Positions 8,151 to 16,892 of a stretch of DNA of 64,000 nucleotides are shown piece by piece. The position numbers and the translations under genes are program-made. The notes beneath the pieces were generated by a model. That model did no database searches and was not told where the DNA came from. It saw only the letters and a list, made by a program, of their open reading frames with translations. Numbering within the stretch: the stretch's first letter is position 1; every line of letters starts with the position of its first letter. The stretch comes from Roseiarcus sp963717215 (lineage in GTDB: Bacteria; Pseudomonadota; Alphaproteobacteria; Rhizobiales; Beijerinckiaceae): the NCBI GenBank assembly GCA_963717215.1, contig CAVQVS010000008.1, forward strand, positions 186,001-250,000, in the 5' to 3' direction.

Positions 8151-10297
8151 GGGATTCTCCTCGGGGGCCACGCTCGCGAGGCTTCCGCGCCGCGCGCCTC
8201 GACCGCACGCTGAATCTCTTCGATCTGTTCTTCGCTAACGCCTCTCGCCGGCGGAGACGCCTCTGCCGGCCTTCCTGGCGCAACCAGCGGCGCGGAGAAC
8301 AATGTCGGCTGCTCGAGCGCCCCATGCGCCTTGGCGGCCCGCTCTCGCCATTCCCAACCCGTTAGCTGGCCTGCGCCTTCGCCCCAAGCCAGCGCCCGCG
8401 CTCCAACGACGATATCGAGCGCCTCGTTGGGCTGGTGAGGCTTCTTGCGCCATTCGCGCCGTTCGCCGGTCTTGATCAGCGCGCCGCGGCGCTTGTTCGC
8501 AGCGCCGGCCTCATACTCGCGCGGATCGATCAACACCTCAGCCGTCAACTGGCGGAGCTCGTCCTCGCCCACCCAGTCAGGCAAATGGAGCGTTCCCGGC
8601 CGCCATGCCCCGCCCGGCTCAGGACCAGCGACCAGGCTCCGCAGCCCTTCGTAGACGCTCAACTTGATGTCGAAACCGCCGATAAGCGCCAAATTGATGC
8701 GACGGCCAGCGATCGGCCGGCCGTTATGACCGCGCAGATCCGCGCGGCCCTTCTTAAGCGGAGCCGCGCTCGGGCGATTGTCGCCCTTGGTTGCGAGCAG
8801 CGCATGGCGGACGCTAATGCGGTCATATAAGACTTGAGAAAATGACCCGGTGTCGCAGCCCCAGTGCATGACGTCGAGCTCGCCACCGCCGGCGGTTGGC
8901 CATCTGCGCGATGTCAGAGCGTCGATTGCCGCCCATGCCTGATCTTCGGTGTAGTCATGAGCGATGACGCCGCGGTCGACTAGCCACCCCTGAAACCCTT
9001 CGCCCCAGGCCCATAAGCCCCACTCGAAGCGATTCCCTTGAACGTCAATAAATCCGGTGCACACCGAGGCCGGCCATGGGACCACGCCACGTTTCCACGG
9101 CTTGCGCGCGCCGAGAAGTTTTTCCCAATCCGGCGTGTCGTTCTTGGGCTCGAAAGGCTCGCCCAAATCTTGCTGCGTGAAGACCTTCAGCATTGCAGGG
9201 TCCGCGCGGGCGCCCTGGCCGCGCTCCCAGATGTCGGTCCACGACTCCATCGGGCTATAGGCGCTCCAGATGCTGTAGCCTGGCTCGCGTCCCGCGACGC
9301 GGCCGGTGCACGGCTGGACCGCATAGGCATCGATCCCGGTCGCCGGAATGACCGTAGGAACCGGCTCGACGTCATCGGCAACCCATGTCGGGACCCAGCG
9401 TCCGTTGGTGACCATGGGCCCGCGATGCGGCTCCTCGAGCACGCCGCCACATCCCTCGCAGACGAAGGCAGCGCGATTGGCCGTCGCGGCCGATGGGGCC
9501 AGCATCTTGTCGTACTTCAGCAGGCCATAATCGCCGCAATGCGGGCAAGGAATATAGAACCGGCGTCGATCGGAAGCGTCATAAAGATCGCTGATCTCGC
9601 ATTCGCCAGCCATGCCGGGCGTTGACAGGGCCAATTCTTTAGCGAGATCGCCAAACGCTTTCTGTCGCGCCCGAGCCTGGCTCGAGGGAGACCCTCGACC
9701 GTCGACGTCGCGCAGATAGCCGCTGACCTCATCGAGGATGAGCCAGCGGATCGAGACCATCTGCAGGCCTTTGCTCGAGCTCGCCGAGGTGATCTGATTG
9801 AACCCGCCCGAGAACCTCTTGAATGCGGTCGTGGAGGCCGCTTCGTCGCGGGAATTTTCCGGTCGAACTCGATGCCGAATCCGTGGCGATGTGTCGATCA
9901 TCGTCTGCAGCTTGACACGGTTATATTTCACCGCCTCCGCTCCGGTCGGCAACACGGTCAACACCGGCGCCGGCGCTCGATCGACGATGAATGCAAACCA
10001 GCAGACTCCGAGCTCGGACTTACCCGTTTGCGCGGATGCCTTCACCGTGACCCGCCGCGAGGGGTGGTTCGGATGCAGGCAGTCCATCGGCTCCCTCAAG
10101 TAGGGAACGCGATCCGTTCGCCACGGTCCTGGAAACGGACTCCCCGACTCCGCCGCGACGACGCGATACCGGTCGGCAAATTCCGATACGGTCAGCTCGA
10201 CTTCTGGCTTGGCCAGTCGCGCCAGTTCGTCGAAGAGGGTCCGGCGTCCATCGGCGACGCCCGGCAGATCGGCCGTGAACATAGGGACGTCAAGCAT
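8135..10297 (-). CDS. Phage terminase large subunit, GpA family
   Basis: The product is 720 residues. I use the ATG at 10297 (MLDVPMFTADLPG), which overlaps the small-subunit stop by 8 bases; a longer upstream reading is low-complexity basic sequence. The N-terminal ATPase domain has a Walker A-like VKASAQTGKSE and a Walker B LILDEVSGYL. A zinc-ribbon pair (CPHCGDYG...CEGCGG) follows, then the nuclease part with ALDIVVGARALAWGEGAGQ near the end. GpA-type terminases cut and pump concatemeric DNA into proheads with a small subunit. The length is normal for the family and there are no interruptions. No prohead genes are seen in the element, so it may package into a helper phage's capsid. Confidence 0.9.
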   Translation of the reverse strand: MLDVPMFTADLPGVADGRRTLFDELARLAKPEVELTVSEFADRYRVVAAESGSPFPGPWRTDRVPYLREPMDCLHPNHPSRRVTVKASAQTGKSELGVCWFAFIVDRAPAPVLTVLPTGAEAVKYNRVKLQTMIDTSPRIRHRVRPENSRDEAASTTAFKRFSGGFNQITSASSSKGLQMVSIRWLILDEVSGYLRDVDGRGSPSSQARARQKAFGDLAKELALSTPGMAGECEISDLYDASDRRRFYIPCPHCGDYGLLKYDKMLAPSAATANRAAFVCEGCGGVLEEPHRGPMVTNGRWVPTWVADDVEPVPTVIPATGIDAYAVQPCTGRVAGREPGYSIWSAYSPMESWTDIWERGQGARADPAMLKVFTQQDLGEPFEPKNDTPDWEKLLGARKPWKRGVVPWPASVCTGFIDVQGNRFEWGLWAWGEGFQGWLVDRGVIAHDYTEDQAWAAIDALTSRRWPTAGGGELDVMHWGCDTGSFSQVLYDRISVRHALLATKGDNRPSAAPLKKGRADLRGHNGRPIAGRRINLALIGGFDIKLSVYEGLRSLVAGPEPGGAWRPGTLHLPDWVGEDELRQLTAEVLIDPREYEAGAANKRRGALIKTGERREWRKKPHQPNEALDIVVGARALAWGEGAGQLTGWEWRERAAKAHGALEQPTLFSAPLVAPGRPAEASPPARGVSEEQIEEIQRAVEARGAEASRAWPPRRIPCPTN

Positions 10298-10826
10298 CGT
10301 CCGGCTCGGCGAGGACGAGAGCGCAAGCGAACGCCTCGAGACCCTTTTTCTCGAACGCCTTGAGATGCGGCCGAACAAGCCGCGGTTCGAGATTGAATTC
10401 GTGGGCGAGTGCGGCTGCGGAATCGTTGAGCGAAAGCGCGAAGGCATTGCGCAGCGCGCTCACCGCCTCCGCAGCCGCTGCTTGCACGTCTCGCGTCGGC
10501 GTCAGCGCTCCGATGCGCTCAGCGATCTCAAGTTCGCGCATTTGCCGCTGGGCACGAATGTTTAACGTCGCTTCGTTCGCTCTACCCTTGGAGGTCGACA
10601 CAGGGGCCGGCGCTGAAGACTGAATAGACGCCGCGCGGTTGATGTTTTCGCTGCGATGCTGAATCAGCGCTTCAAAATCGATGGTCGTCTCGCGGCCGTC
10701 CTTTTGGGGATCGAGGGCATCAGCGTATTTCGTGACATAGCGCGAAAGCGCCGATTGCCCGACGAGGTCGCCGCGCTCCGCCAAAAGCTCACGAGCCTGC
10801 TTCAGGCTGACTCTGGTCTCGCTCAC
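10290..10826 (-). CDS. Terminase small subunit, Nu1-like
   Basis: The product is 178 residues from a GTG at 10826, which overlaps the previous stop (GTGA). The N-terminus reads as a winged-helix DNA-binding domain (VSLKQARELLAERGDLVGQSALSRYVTKYADAL), followed by a polar linker and a helical C-terminal half (QRQMRELEIAERIGALTPTRDVQAAAAEAVSALRNAF). This order matches Nu1/TerS-type proteins that recognise the packaging site and recruit the large subunit. The immediate overlap with the GpA gene supports the call. Confidence 0.75.
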   Translation of the reverse strand: MSETRVSLKQARELLAERGDLVGQSALSRYVTKYADALDPQKDGRETTIDFEALIQHRSENINRAASIQSSAPAPVSTSKGRANEATLNIRAQRQMRELEIAERIGALTPTRDVQAAAAEAVSALRNAFALSLNDSAAALAHEFNLEPRLVRPHLKAFEKKGLEAFACALVLAEPDDA

Positions 10827-11062
10827 GCCGACGGCGTGTGGGCCGCGTTGACGGCGGCCTCAAACTCATTGCAGCTCCGAATTATTTTCCCCAGCGGCCC
10901 GGCAGCAGCGAGCGCCGCCGGTGTCGGCCCCGTCGTGCGCGCGAGTTCCTCCTCCGCCTTCGAGGCCGCGCCTGCCAATAGCGCCACTGCGAGCCGCACG
11001 TCGCTGATCGCGGTCCTGGCGTCGACAGGACCGGGGCCAAAGTCAATTCGGATGGATCGCAT
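10823..11062 (-). CDS. Small hypothetical protein upstream of terminase
   Basis: The product is 79 residues from an ATG at 11062. It is Ala-rich, with one probable helical hairpin (VRLAVALLAGAASKAEEELARTTG...). No domain is recognised. Its stop overlaps the GTG of the small terminase subunit, making it part of the coupled gene train. Confidence 0.55.
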   Translation of the reverse strand: MRSIRIDFGPGPVDARTAISDVRLAVALLAGAASKAEEELARTTGPTPAALAAAGPLGKIIRSCNEFEAAVNAAHTPSA

Positions 11063-11206
11063 CGGAACCTCTCAGTTTGGAAAGGTGGGCCGGATCGTCA
11101 AAAAAACCAAAGGAACGATCCGGCCCGGAGCGGCGCGGCGCTGTCCGGACGCGCGCCGCCTCTCGCCTGCGGCTGAAAGGAGGCCGACCGCAGGACCAGG
11201 TGCAAA

Positions 11207-11596
11207 TTAGCGAGCATGGCGCGTGGGCGACGTGAGACCAGCTTGCTCGTTGAGTCCGCGAGATATCTCGCCCCAATCGACCGTGCGATTGCTCGAATTG
11301 CCGAGGCTCGCAGCCGGCGACGCAACGCGCCCAAACGAAAGGCCAATCGGTTCAGCGCGAGCGGGCACCGTCTGATTCAGATGCGCGACGATGCCGCCCC
11401 ACATCGCGTCTACCGCGCCATCCCTCGAGGTCATCCGCGTGACGGCGGCCTTGCGAAACGGCTCACGATCGACGTCGGCGAATTCGACCTCGAGTTCGGC
11501 CGAGGTTAGAGGCACGAGGCCAGCCCGCTTTCTGCTTGCGTTGATGCTGCTTGCATGGATTGCCGCGACAGAGGCGGCGCGTGTGGGGTTTGGCAT
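11207..11596 (-). CDS. Hypothetical protein in the element, 129 residues
   Basis: The ATG at 11596 has GAGGAA upstream, 14 bases after the stop of the preceding gene. It has an Ala/Ser/Arg-rich N-terminus and a central region (LTSAELEVEFADVDREPFRKAAVTRM). The frame stays open upstream of the ATG, but that part is low-complexity and overlaps another gene, so it is excluded. No domain is recognised. Confidence 0.5.
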   Translation of the reverse strand: MPNPTRAASVAAIHASSINASRKRAGLVPLTSAELEVEFADVDREPFRKAAVTRMTSRDGAVDAMWGGIVAHLNQTVPARAEPIGLSFGRVASPAASLGNSSNRTVDWGEISRGLNEQAGLTSPTRHAR

Positions 11597-11609
11597 GGTG
11601 CTGGGTTCC

Positions 11610-11987
11610 TCAATGAAGGGTGGCGATGTTTGCGCTTTCGAGCAAATTCGATTTAATCGCCGCGGCTCGCGCGGCCGCATCGGATTCCGCGCGGGCGAGG
11701 ACCTTTGCCGCTTGAGCGCCGGTCGCGGGGCGTAGGACGAGATCAATCGCGATATCCGGGAACGTCGCGGCGCCGGGCGCCTGAAGGATCGCTTCGATGC
11801 GAATTCTTTCCGCGGCCATGCCGGAGGCGTAGGCAGATTGGACGATCCCGGCGAGCGCGGCTTTGTCGGGCTCGCTCTCGAAGGATGGTTGGCCCGCGTC
11901 GAGCGGCGCCGGTTGCGGGCGGCGCCCAAGCCATGCGGCAAGGCGACCCAAAAGGTTGCGCGGCTTGGGGCGAGATCGGGCGGACAT
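11610..11987 (-). CDS. Hypothetical protein in the element, 125 residues
   Basis: It begins at an ATG at 11987, 5 bases after the stop of the 278-residue gene. The basic N-terminus (MSARSRPKPRNLLGRLAAWLG) could be an amphipathic helix. The body (ALAGIVQSAYASGMAAERIRIEAILQAPGAATFPDIAIDLVLRP) resembles the C-terminal tail found after some phage head-maturation or capsid-associated proteins, but this is not strong enough for a name. Confidence 0.5.
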   Translation of the reverse strand: MSARSRPKPRNLLGRLAAWLGRRPQPAPLDAGQPSFESEPDKAALAGIVQSAYASGMAAERIRIEAILQAPGAATFPDIAIDLVLRPATGAQAAKVLARAESDAAARAAAIKSNLLESANIATLH

Positions 11988-11992
11988 AGCCA

Positions 11993-12829
11993 CTACTCGG
12001 CAGCCATCCGCGGCGTCGCGAGCGGCGGCAGGACGATAAACCTCGGCAATCCATCCGGATAATGCCGGCGGATTTCTGCGCACACCCGGCCGAATTCATT
12101 GAGCAAGGCGCCTTGCGCGCGGTCGATCGCGATCGCGACCTCATCTTCGGAGCATGAGCTTTTCTCTGCGAGGAGCCGGAGCGGGGCCACGATTTTCTCG
12201 TCCGCCTCGAACTCGGAGTTTTGCCACTCAATCCGTGCGAAATCGCCATGCCGGGGCGGCCAGCCAGGGACGCGCGTGGACTCCATGACACTTTGTCCGA
12301 GCACACGCGGGACGGTGAAATCTCGTTCGTACGCGACATGCGACCCTACCGGGCGGGGAGTGCGGGAGCAGGCGGCCTTTCCTAGTTGCGAGACCAGGAA
12401 ATCGCTTCGGAACAGTGCCGGGATGCGGGCGAACAGTGCCTCTTTTTCTGCCTCTTGTCGCGCCTGTTCCTGCTCGCGGCGCACCTCCGCTGGATCACGC
12501 GCCGCCTCTCTCGCCTCAATCTCGCGCGCGCGGACGTCGAGAGCAGCAGCGAGAGCCGTCGCGACCTTGCGCGTCAGCATGCGGCTCGCGCTCTCATCGT
12601 CGAGCGAAACGAGCGCCTTGAGCACGTACTCAATCGACGGGCCCCCTGGCGATGCCATCGCCGCCAGAATTTGGGCCTCGCGCTGCGGTGCGGACTCGCT
12701 CTCGATATCGATTCCTCGCACAACTCCTCGCGCCTGTTCGGCGGCGTTCCGAGGCTGAGCTACCGACGCTGTGGGATTCAAGAGGACCGCGCGCGCGTGC
12801 TCAAGCGCTGCGATAGGATCGTTCGTCAT
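11993..12829 (-). CDS. Hypothetical protein in the element, 278 residues
   Basis: The ATG at 12829 overlaps the preceding stop (ATGA). The N-terminal half is helical, with a charged coiled-coil-like stretch (AREIEAREAARDPAEVRREQEQARQEAEKEALFARIPALF). The C-terminal half has mixed alpha/beta character and ends in LPRFIVLPPLATPRMAAE. I recognise no motif. It is the largest unknown in the train apart from the 13.7-15.0 kb gene, and the best target for fold prediction. Confidence 0.55.
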   Translation of the reverse strand: MTNDPIAALEHARAVLLNPTASVAQPRNAAEQARGVVRGIDIESESAPQREAQILAAMASPGGPSIEYVLKALVSLDDESASRMLTRKVATALAAALDVRAREIEAREAARDPAEVRREQEQARQEAEKEALFARIPALFRSDFLVSQLGKAACSRTPRPVGSHVAYERDFTVPRVLGQSVMESTRVPGWPPRHGDFARIEWQNSEFEADEKIVAPLRLLAEKSSCSEDEVAIAIDRAQGALLNEFGRVCAEIRRHYPDGLPRFIVLPPLATPRMAAE

Positions 12830-13059
12830 GTTTGAGAAACTCCGAAATTTGCGGCCGAGGCCACGCGCGCAGCACTTGTGATCGCCTTCATCGCCAGTTT
12901 TTCGCTTGTGAATTCGACCGACTTGCCGCTTGCTAGGCGAGCCGCAAAACCTCCGGCGCGCGGCGTGATCGCGCCAAGCAGCGTCGGGCCGTCATAGATG
13001 CTGGATTCGACCGCTCCCGGCACTCTGCGCCGCAAGGTCTTGCCGGCAATGGCGGTCAC
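12826..13059 (-). CDS. Small hypothetical protein in the element
   Basis: The product is 77 residues from a GTG at 13059 that overlaps the preceding stop (GTGA). It is basic and beta-rich (GAVESSIYDGPTLLGAITPRAGGFAARLASGKSVEFTSEKLAMKAI). The pattern, a short strand-rich part plus a C-terminal helix, is like small DNA- or nucleotide-binding element proteins, but there is no firm family. It is coupled on both sides. Confidence 0.5.
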   Translation of the reverse strand: MTAIAGKTLRRRVPGAVESSIYDGPTLLGAITPRAGGFAARLASGKSVEFTSEKLAMKAITSAARVASAANFGVSQT

Positions 13060-13340
13060 TTGAATTTCTCTGAGGGCGAGACGCCGAGCGAATCGAGGGG
13101 CGCAACTATCGCCCGCCCTCGGCCGCCAGGACACGCGCGCGCCCATAGTCGCGAGGTCGACATGACTGGCAACGGCGCATGGTCATATCTGAGCATGAAA
13201 CCAACAGCGTCCGCATCGGGCTCGACGTCAGCAATCGCCAACAGCAGCTCGGCGCCAAAGGCGGAGACCAGCGCCGGCCCTTGGCCCAAGTCCGCCCAAC
13301 TATCTTCGGCAAGCCTCACGGCTCTGGTGGCGACATCCAT
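13056..13340 (-). CDS. Small hypothetical protein in the element
   Basis: The product is 94 residues from an ATG at 13340, which comes one base after the stop of the HTH gene; an in-frame ATG at 13355 is an alternative. The sequence (VRLAEDSWADLGQGPALVSAFGAELLLAIADVEPDADAVGFML) is acidic and probably globular. No family is recognised. Confidence 0.5.
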   Translation of the reverse strand: MDVATRAVRLAEDSWADLGQGPALVSAFGAELLLAIADVEPDADAVGFMLRYDHAPLPVMSTSRLWARACPGGRGRAIVAPLDSLGVSPSEKFK

Positions 13341-13341
13341 C

Positions 13342-13599
13342 TCACATCTCGCCATGGAAGCGCCGGCCAACGGTGTTTGTCAGGCGCCGTTCGATCGCTC
13401 GAAGGCTGAAACGGGTTTCATCCCCAACACGCACGGCCGGCAGATCACCGCTGGCCACAAGTCGCTGAAGCTTGCCCTCCGACATGCCGAACAGCACGCC
13501 GAGTTCGCGGAGCGTCAGTAGGCGTTCATCAACGATTTTAGCGCTCTGCAGCTCAGGCGGCGCGGCGTCGATAATTCTTGCGATGTCTGCCAAGATCAT
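13342..13599 (-). CDS. Helix-turn-helix (excisionase/MerR-like) DNA-binding protein
   Basis: The product is 85 residues from an ATG at 13599. The core (LLTLRELGVLFGMSEGKLQRLVASGDLPAVRVGDETRFSLRAIERRL) matches the HTH_17/excisionase-type fold: a helix-turn-helix followed by a short wing and a helix. Such proteins act as excisionases or small regulators. As the first gene of the coupled train that leads to the terminase genes, it may regulate that train. A second excisionase-like gene lies next to the integrase, so this one is more likely a regulator. Confidence 0.65.
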   Translation of the reverse strand: MILADIARIIDAAPPELQSAKIVDERLLTLRELGVLFGMSEGKLQRLVASGDLPAVRVGDETRFSLRAIERRLTNTVGRRFHGEM

Positions 13600-13693
13600 T
13601 GGCCCGTTCCGGTCTGATTGCTTTCCGGGCCAACGGGTAGCGCATGCCGAGGAGGCAAGCACTCTTCGGGCTACCCCCGGCAAAATTTATGTT

Positions 13694-14966
13694 TCAGTTT
13701 AGTTTTTTCAGCGCCGCTTCGATGTTCTCATCGCGCTGTTTCAGGGCAATCTTCGTCTCGATCGCTTTGATGCTTGTCATATGGCGCAGCGAGGAGAGAC
13801 ATCGTTGGGCCTGATTGCGATCGTGCGAGAGTTCGCCCCCGGTTCTAGCAATCGGTTGCTTGAGCACGCGTTCGGCCGTTGACAGCGCATCCCTCTCCGC
13901 GGCATCTGCTGCTTTCCGCTCATTTTCTGTTTGCCGCGCCAGAGCGGCGCGGTTGTGCCGCTCCTTTGCGCACGGGCGGTCCAGAGCCGCGTCGCAAATT
14001 CCGGGAACATCGCCCAAAACGTCACTGAATGCTCTTTTGGCAGACTTCTTACCGGACGCCATCTCGGGAACGGCATGGAGCAGACGATCGTAGGCGCCGC
14101 CGGGATGGCTCGAAATGCGTTCGAAGCTTTCCGGCCCGAGCGTGTCGCGGATCGCATTCATGAGCGCTTCGGACAGGCGTGAATTCGCCGACCCGACGAG
14201 CGGCGACACTCCACCCTTTTCAGGCCATGCCGCCACAAATGCATGCCTCCTCGCGTCCGCGTGCTCGGCGACGACGCGCGCTTTCTCCAGCAGATGCCGC
14301 CGAATTAGATCGACATTTGCCGCCGGGGTGGTGGGCGGACCGAGGACCCGCCAAAATGCCGGGTTCAACTCAAACTTTTCTTCCGGTCGAGAGAGAGCCC
14401 ATAGCGGGGTCGCGTCGAACAAGCGCTCCATGGCCGGATCGCTCAGGTCGCCCCAGGCGCCGCATAACCGTTCTTGCGCTGCGGCGAGCGTCGTCAGCCG
14501 AGGGTCGCCGCCGGCGTACGCCGCCTCAAGCGCAAACGATGCGATGACACCCGCCAATTCCTGCTCAACTCCGGCAAGCTGAAGCATCCGCAAGCGGCTG
14601 AGGCCACCGGGAGGGTCGTCGAACCGCTCCGCTCGCGCGAAGCGGTCGCCTAGGTCAAGGCCGGAAAACAGTAGCGCGATGTTGCCTTTTCCCACTCCGC
14701 GCAGAGCGCGAGCGCTGGTGCGGCACGCCATGGCGAGCGCCCGGAGCTGCCCGGCGACATCCTTCGGGCGCGGCTTGCGCCCGAAGCGAATCAGGACTTC
14801 GCCTATTCCAGGCGGCCGAAAAGATCTGACGTGAGAGGGCATACGCGCGCTCTGCGTCACCGAGTGGGACGGGCTCTCCGGCCGCGATGGCTGAAAGCTT
14901 CTCGTTCTCACTTGGGTCCGGTTCTAAACTGAGCGCCTGCAGGGCGCGAATCGCAGCTTCCAACAC
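13694..14966 (-). pseudogene. Hypothetical element protein, probably frameshifted
   Basis: An N-terminal piece starts at an ATG at 14966 (MLEAAIRALQALSLEPDP...DAERAYALSRQIFSA). A long piece in another frame covers about 14820 to 13694 and begins sensibly near RPPGIGEVLIRFGRKPRPKD. Read together they give one protein of ~420 residues, broken by a one-base shift near 14810-14840. The long piece is helical, with charged C-terminal repeats (ENERKAADAAERDALSTAERVL). I recognise no enzyme motif. It diverges from the AlpA-like gene at 15080. Either a sequencing error or real decay would explain the break. Confidence 0.45.
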
Positions 14967-14993
14967 GAATCACCATACCACCGTCGCTCTCCG

Positions 14994-15002
14994 TTATCCA
15001 CA
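14994..15002 (+). promoter_or_regulatory. Perfect DnaA-box sequence
   Basis: TTATCCACA at 14994-15002 equals the strong DnaA-box consensus. It sits in the 113-base divergent region between the 13.7-15.0 kb gene and the AlpA-like gene that leads the replication-type genes. A single box can occur by chance, so functional use is not proven. Confidence 0.45.
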
Positions 15003-15079
15003 AAAACCGTGAGGTAGCCCGAAGAGTGCGCGGCGCGTGGCGCGTCTCCATTGTCAACGCGACAAAACGCGAGGTCAAA

Positions 15080-15328
15080 ATGGTTACACCGAACGAGATA
15101 GCCGCCGATGGCTATCTCCCCGCCCGAGGCGTCTGGGAACGGTACGGCGTTACGAGCACAAGCCTCTATCGCTGGCTTGCGGACGAGAAGAGCGACTTCC
15201 CGCATCCGGTCTACATCGGCCGATTCCGGTATTGGAAAATCGCCGACCTTCTCGCACGGGAGGCAAGCCGTCCAAGCGTTGGCGCTCCCGCCGGCGCAGC
15301 GAGACAACGCGCTTTGAGCGCCCAATGA
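15080..15328 (+). CDS. AlpA-like helix-turn-helix regulator
   Basis: The product is 82 residues. I chose the ATG at 15080 because GAGGT lies just upstream; a longer version from 15026 has no site. The core (GYLPARGVWERYGVTSTSLYRWLADEKSDFPHPVYIGRFRYWKIADLLAREA) is the AlpA/excisionase-type HTH with the typical FP-x-P-hydrophobic-IG-R wing. AlpA proteins activate integrase or excision functions and are the hallmark regulators of proteobacterial phage satellites and P4-like elements. Its stop overlaps the next start (ATGA), putting it at the head of the RepA operon. Confidence 0.75.
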   Translation: MVTPNEIAADGYLPARGVWERYGVTSTSLYRWLADEKSDFPHPVYIGRFRYWKIADLLAREASRPSVGAPAGAARQRALSAQ

Positions 15329-15552
15329 GCGCCCGTGTCTCCGAGTCAATGTACCCCAAAGCCGGGCCCAATCGAGCCGGCCGTCGGACGCGCTGGATGC
15401 TGCGCGGCGCCCCGGAAAGCAATGCCGACAAGGCCGAACGCGGCTACGGCTCTGGTCGGCGCCTCACCCCCGCAGAAGTGGCGGCGGTTGCCGCCGAAAT
15501 GGGCCTCCAAGTCGCCCCGCCCAAGACACTCAACGTTGGGGGCGGGCGTTGA
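15325..15552 (+). CDS. Small basic hypothetical protein in the replication operon
   Basis: The product is 75 residues from an ATG overlapping the AlpA-like stop (ATGA); its own stop overlaps the TTG start of the ATPase gene. The sequence is basic in the middle (NRAGRRTRWMLRGAPES), with a C-terminal helix (LTPAEVAAVAAEMGLQVAPPKT). No family is recognised. The tight overlaps on both sides argue that it is really translated. Confidence 0.55.
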   Translation: MSARVSESMYPKAGPNRAGRRTRWMLRGAPESNADKAERGYGSGRRLTPAEVAAVAAEMGLQVAPPKTLNVGGGR

Positions 15553-16724
15553 ATGCTCACCCCGCCATTCCGCCATTGGTCTCCTCGGAGGAGGAGTTCG
15601 AGCGCGAGACCGCCGGCTCGCCGCGATTTTTGATCACGCGCTTCGGCACAATCAAGCCCGACATCACCGCGCAATATCTCGTCAAAGGGCTGTTGCAGAG
15701 CAGCGGTCTCGCTGTCATCTGGGGAGCCCCGAAATGCGGAAAGTCGTTTTGGACATTCGACCTCTTGATGCATGTGGCGCTCGATCGGCCTTATCGCGGC
15801 CGCCGTGTCACGGCCGGGGTCGTCGTCTACTGCGCCCTCGAGGGTGTGCAAGGATTTAAGAACCGGATCGAAGCCTTCCGGCGGGCGAGGATGACGGAGG
15901 CCGATGATGGCAATCCGCCCTTCTACCTCATGGCAACGCCGCTAAGCCTGGTCCGAGACCAAAAGGCTTTCATTGCGGAGATCGGGCAGCAACTTGGCGG
16001 GCGGAAGCCGGTAGCGGTCTGTATCGACACGCTAAACCGGAGCCTCGACGGGTCCGAAAGCTCGGACGAGGATATGACAGCTTATGTTCGCGCCGCCGAT
16101 GCGATCCGTGATGCCTTCGGCTGCCTTGTCGTTATCGTCCACCACTGTGGGCACAACGGCGATCGTCCCCGCGGCCATTCCTCACTCATGGGCGCGCTCG
16201 ACGTTCAAATCGCGGTCCGCAAAGACGCCACCGACAACATCGTAGCCGAGCTCGAACTGTCCAAGGATGGCGAAACCGGACTCCAATTCGTTTCCCGTCT
16301 GAAGATCGTCGAGATCGGCTCCGACCAGGATGGCGACCCGATCACAAGCTGCGTCATTGAGGCCCTCGACGCTACGGCCGCAGCCCCCAAGGCCTCCGCA
16401 AAAGGGCGGATGTCAGATGTCGAGATGACAAAGCGCGCCATCGTGGATGCCTATGGCCGCCTCGCGGGGGGCGTCGAAGCTTCGCCAGGCTTCGACAATG
16501 CCGTCGTCCGAAAGGTCCCCGTCGACATGCTACGGGACGAAATCAAGTCGCGCGGGTTTCTTGATACGAACGATGACGACAAACTGACATCGACGGCTCG
16601 GTCCAATTTCCGGCGAGCGAAAGCCGACCTCATTGCCTCAAAACGCTTCATCGAGGTCGAGAAGCAATTTTGGAGGCTCGTCGAGAGCCCGTCGGAGAGC
16701 CAGCGGGAACGGGCGCCGTTTTGA
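15549..16724 (+). CDS. RepA-type AAA ATPase (AAA_25), replication helicase-like
   Basis: The product is 391 residues. The TTG at 15549 overlaps the previous stop (TTGA). A RecA-like core carries Walker A (IWGAPKCGKSFWTFDL), Walker B (VAVCIDTLNRS) and the following VIVHHCGHNGDRPRGHSSLMGALD, the DnaB/RepA-family arrangement that I associate with AAA_25 'RepA' proteins of plasmids, prophages and satellites. The C-terminal ~110 residues are likely a DNA-binding winged helix. It probably loads or acts as a helicase at the element's own origin. The TGCAAC-rich region directly downstream is a candidate target. Confidence 0.8.
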   Translation: MNAHPAIPPLVSSEEEFERETAGSPRFLITRFGTIKPDITAQYLVKGLLQSSGLAVIWGAPKCGKSFWTFDLLMHVALDRPYRGRRVTAGVVVYCALEGVQGFKNRIEAFRRARMTEADDGNPPFYLMATPLSLVRDQKAFIAEIGQQLGGRKPVAVCIDTLNRSLDGSESSDEDMTAYVRAADAIRDAFGCLVVIVHHCGHNGDRPRGHSSLMGALDVQIAVRKDATDNIVAELELSKDGETGLQFVSRLKIVEIGSDQDGDPITSCVIEALDATAAAPKASAKGRMSDVEMTKRAIVDAYGRLAGGVEASPGFDNAVVRKVPVDMLRDEIKSRGFLDTNDDDKLTSTARSNFRRAKADLIASKRFIEVEKQFWRLVESPSESQRERAPF

Positions 16725-16773
16725 CCCGAGCATCAGCCATCGGTAGAAGGAAAGGCGTCGCAGGGACAGTCGC

Positions 16774-16892
16774 GCGTTGCGTTGCACGTGCACCCTTTAG
16801 AAAAGGGGTGCAACGCAACGCAGAAACGCGGCTACGTTGCATGTCCGTTGCATGCAACGCGGGTTGCAACGTGATTGCAACCCAGGTGCAAC
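16774..16892. repeat. Dense TGCAAC/GTTGCA repeat array, origin or operator candidate
   Basis: The hexamer TGCAAC or its complement occurs about eight times in 120 bases (for example at 16781, 16809, 16836, 16847, 16853, 16863, 16876, 16887). The array includes the 12-bp palindrome GTTGCATGCAAC (16847-16858), the 8-mer GTTGCAAC (16863-16870), and 14-bp inverted arms at 16774-16787 and 16808-16821 around a 20-base loop. It lies 50 bases after the RepA-like gene and before the excisionase and integrase genes. Confidence 0.65.

Noticed and set aside
14924..15349. Minus-strand frame over the AlpA-like and following genes
   Set aside because: The plus strand shows overlapping starts and stops with HTH motifs; the antisense frame has none.
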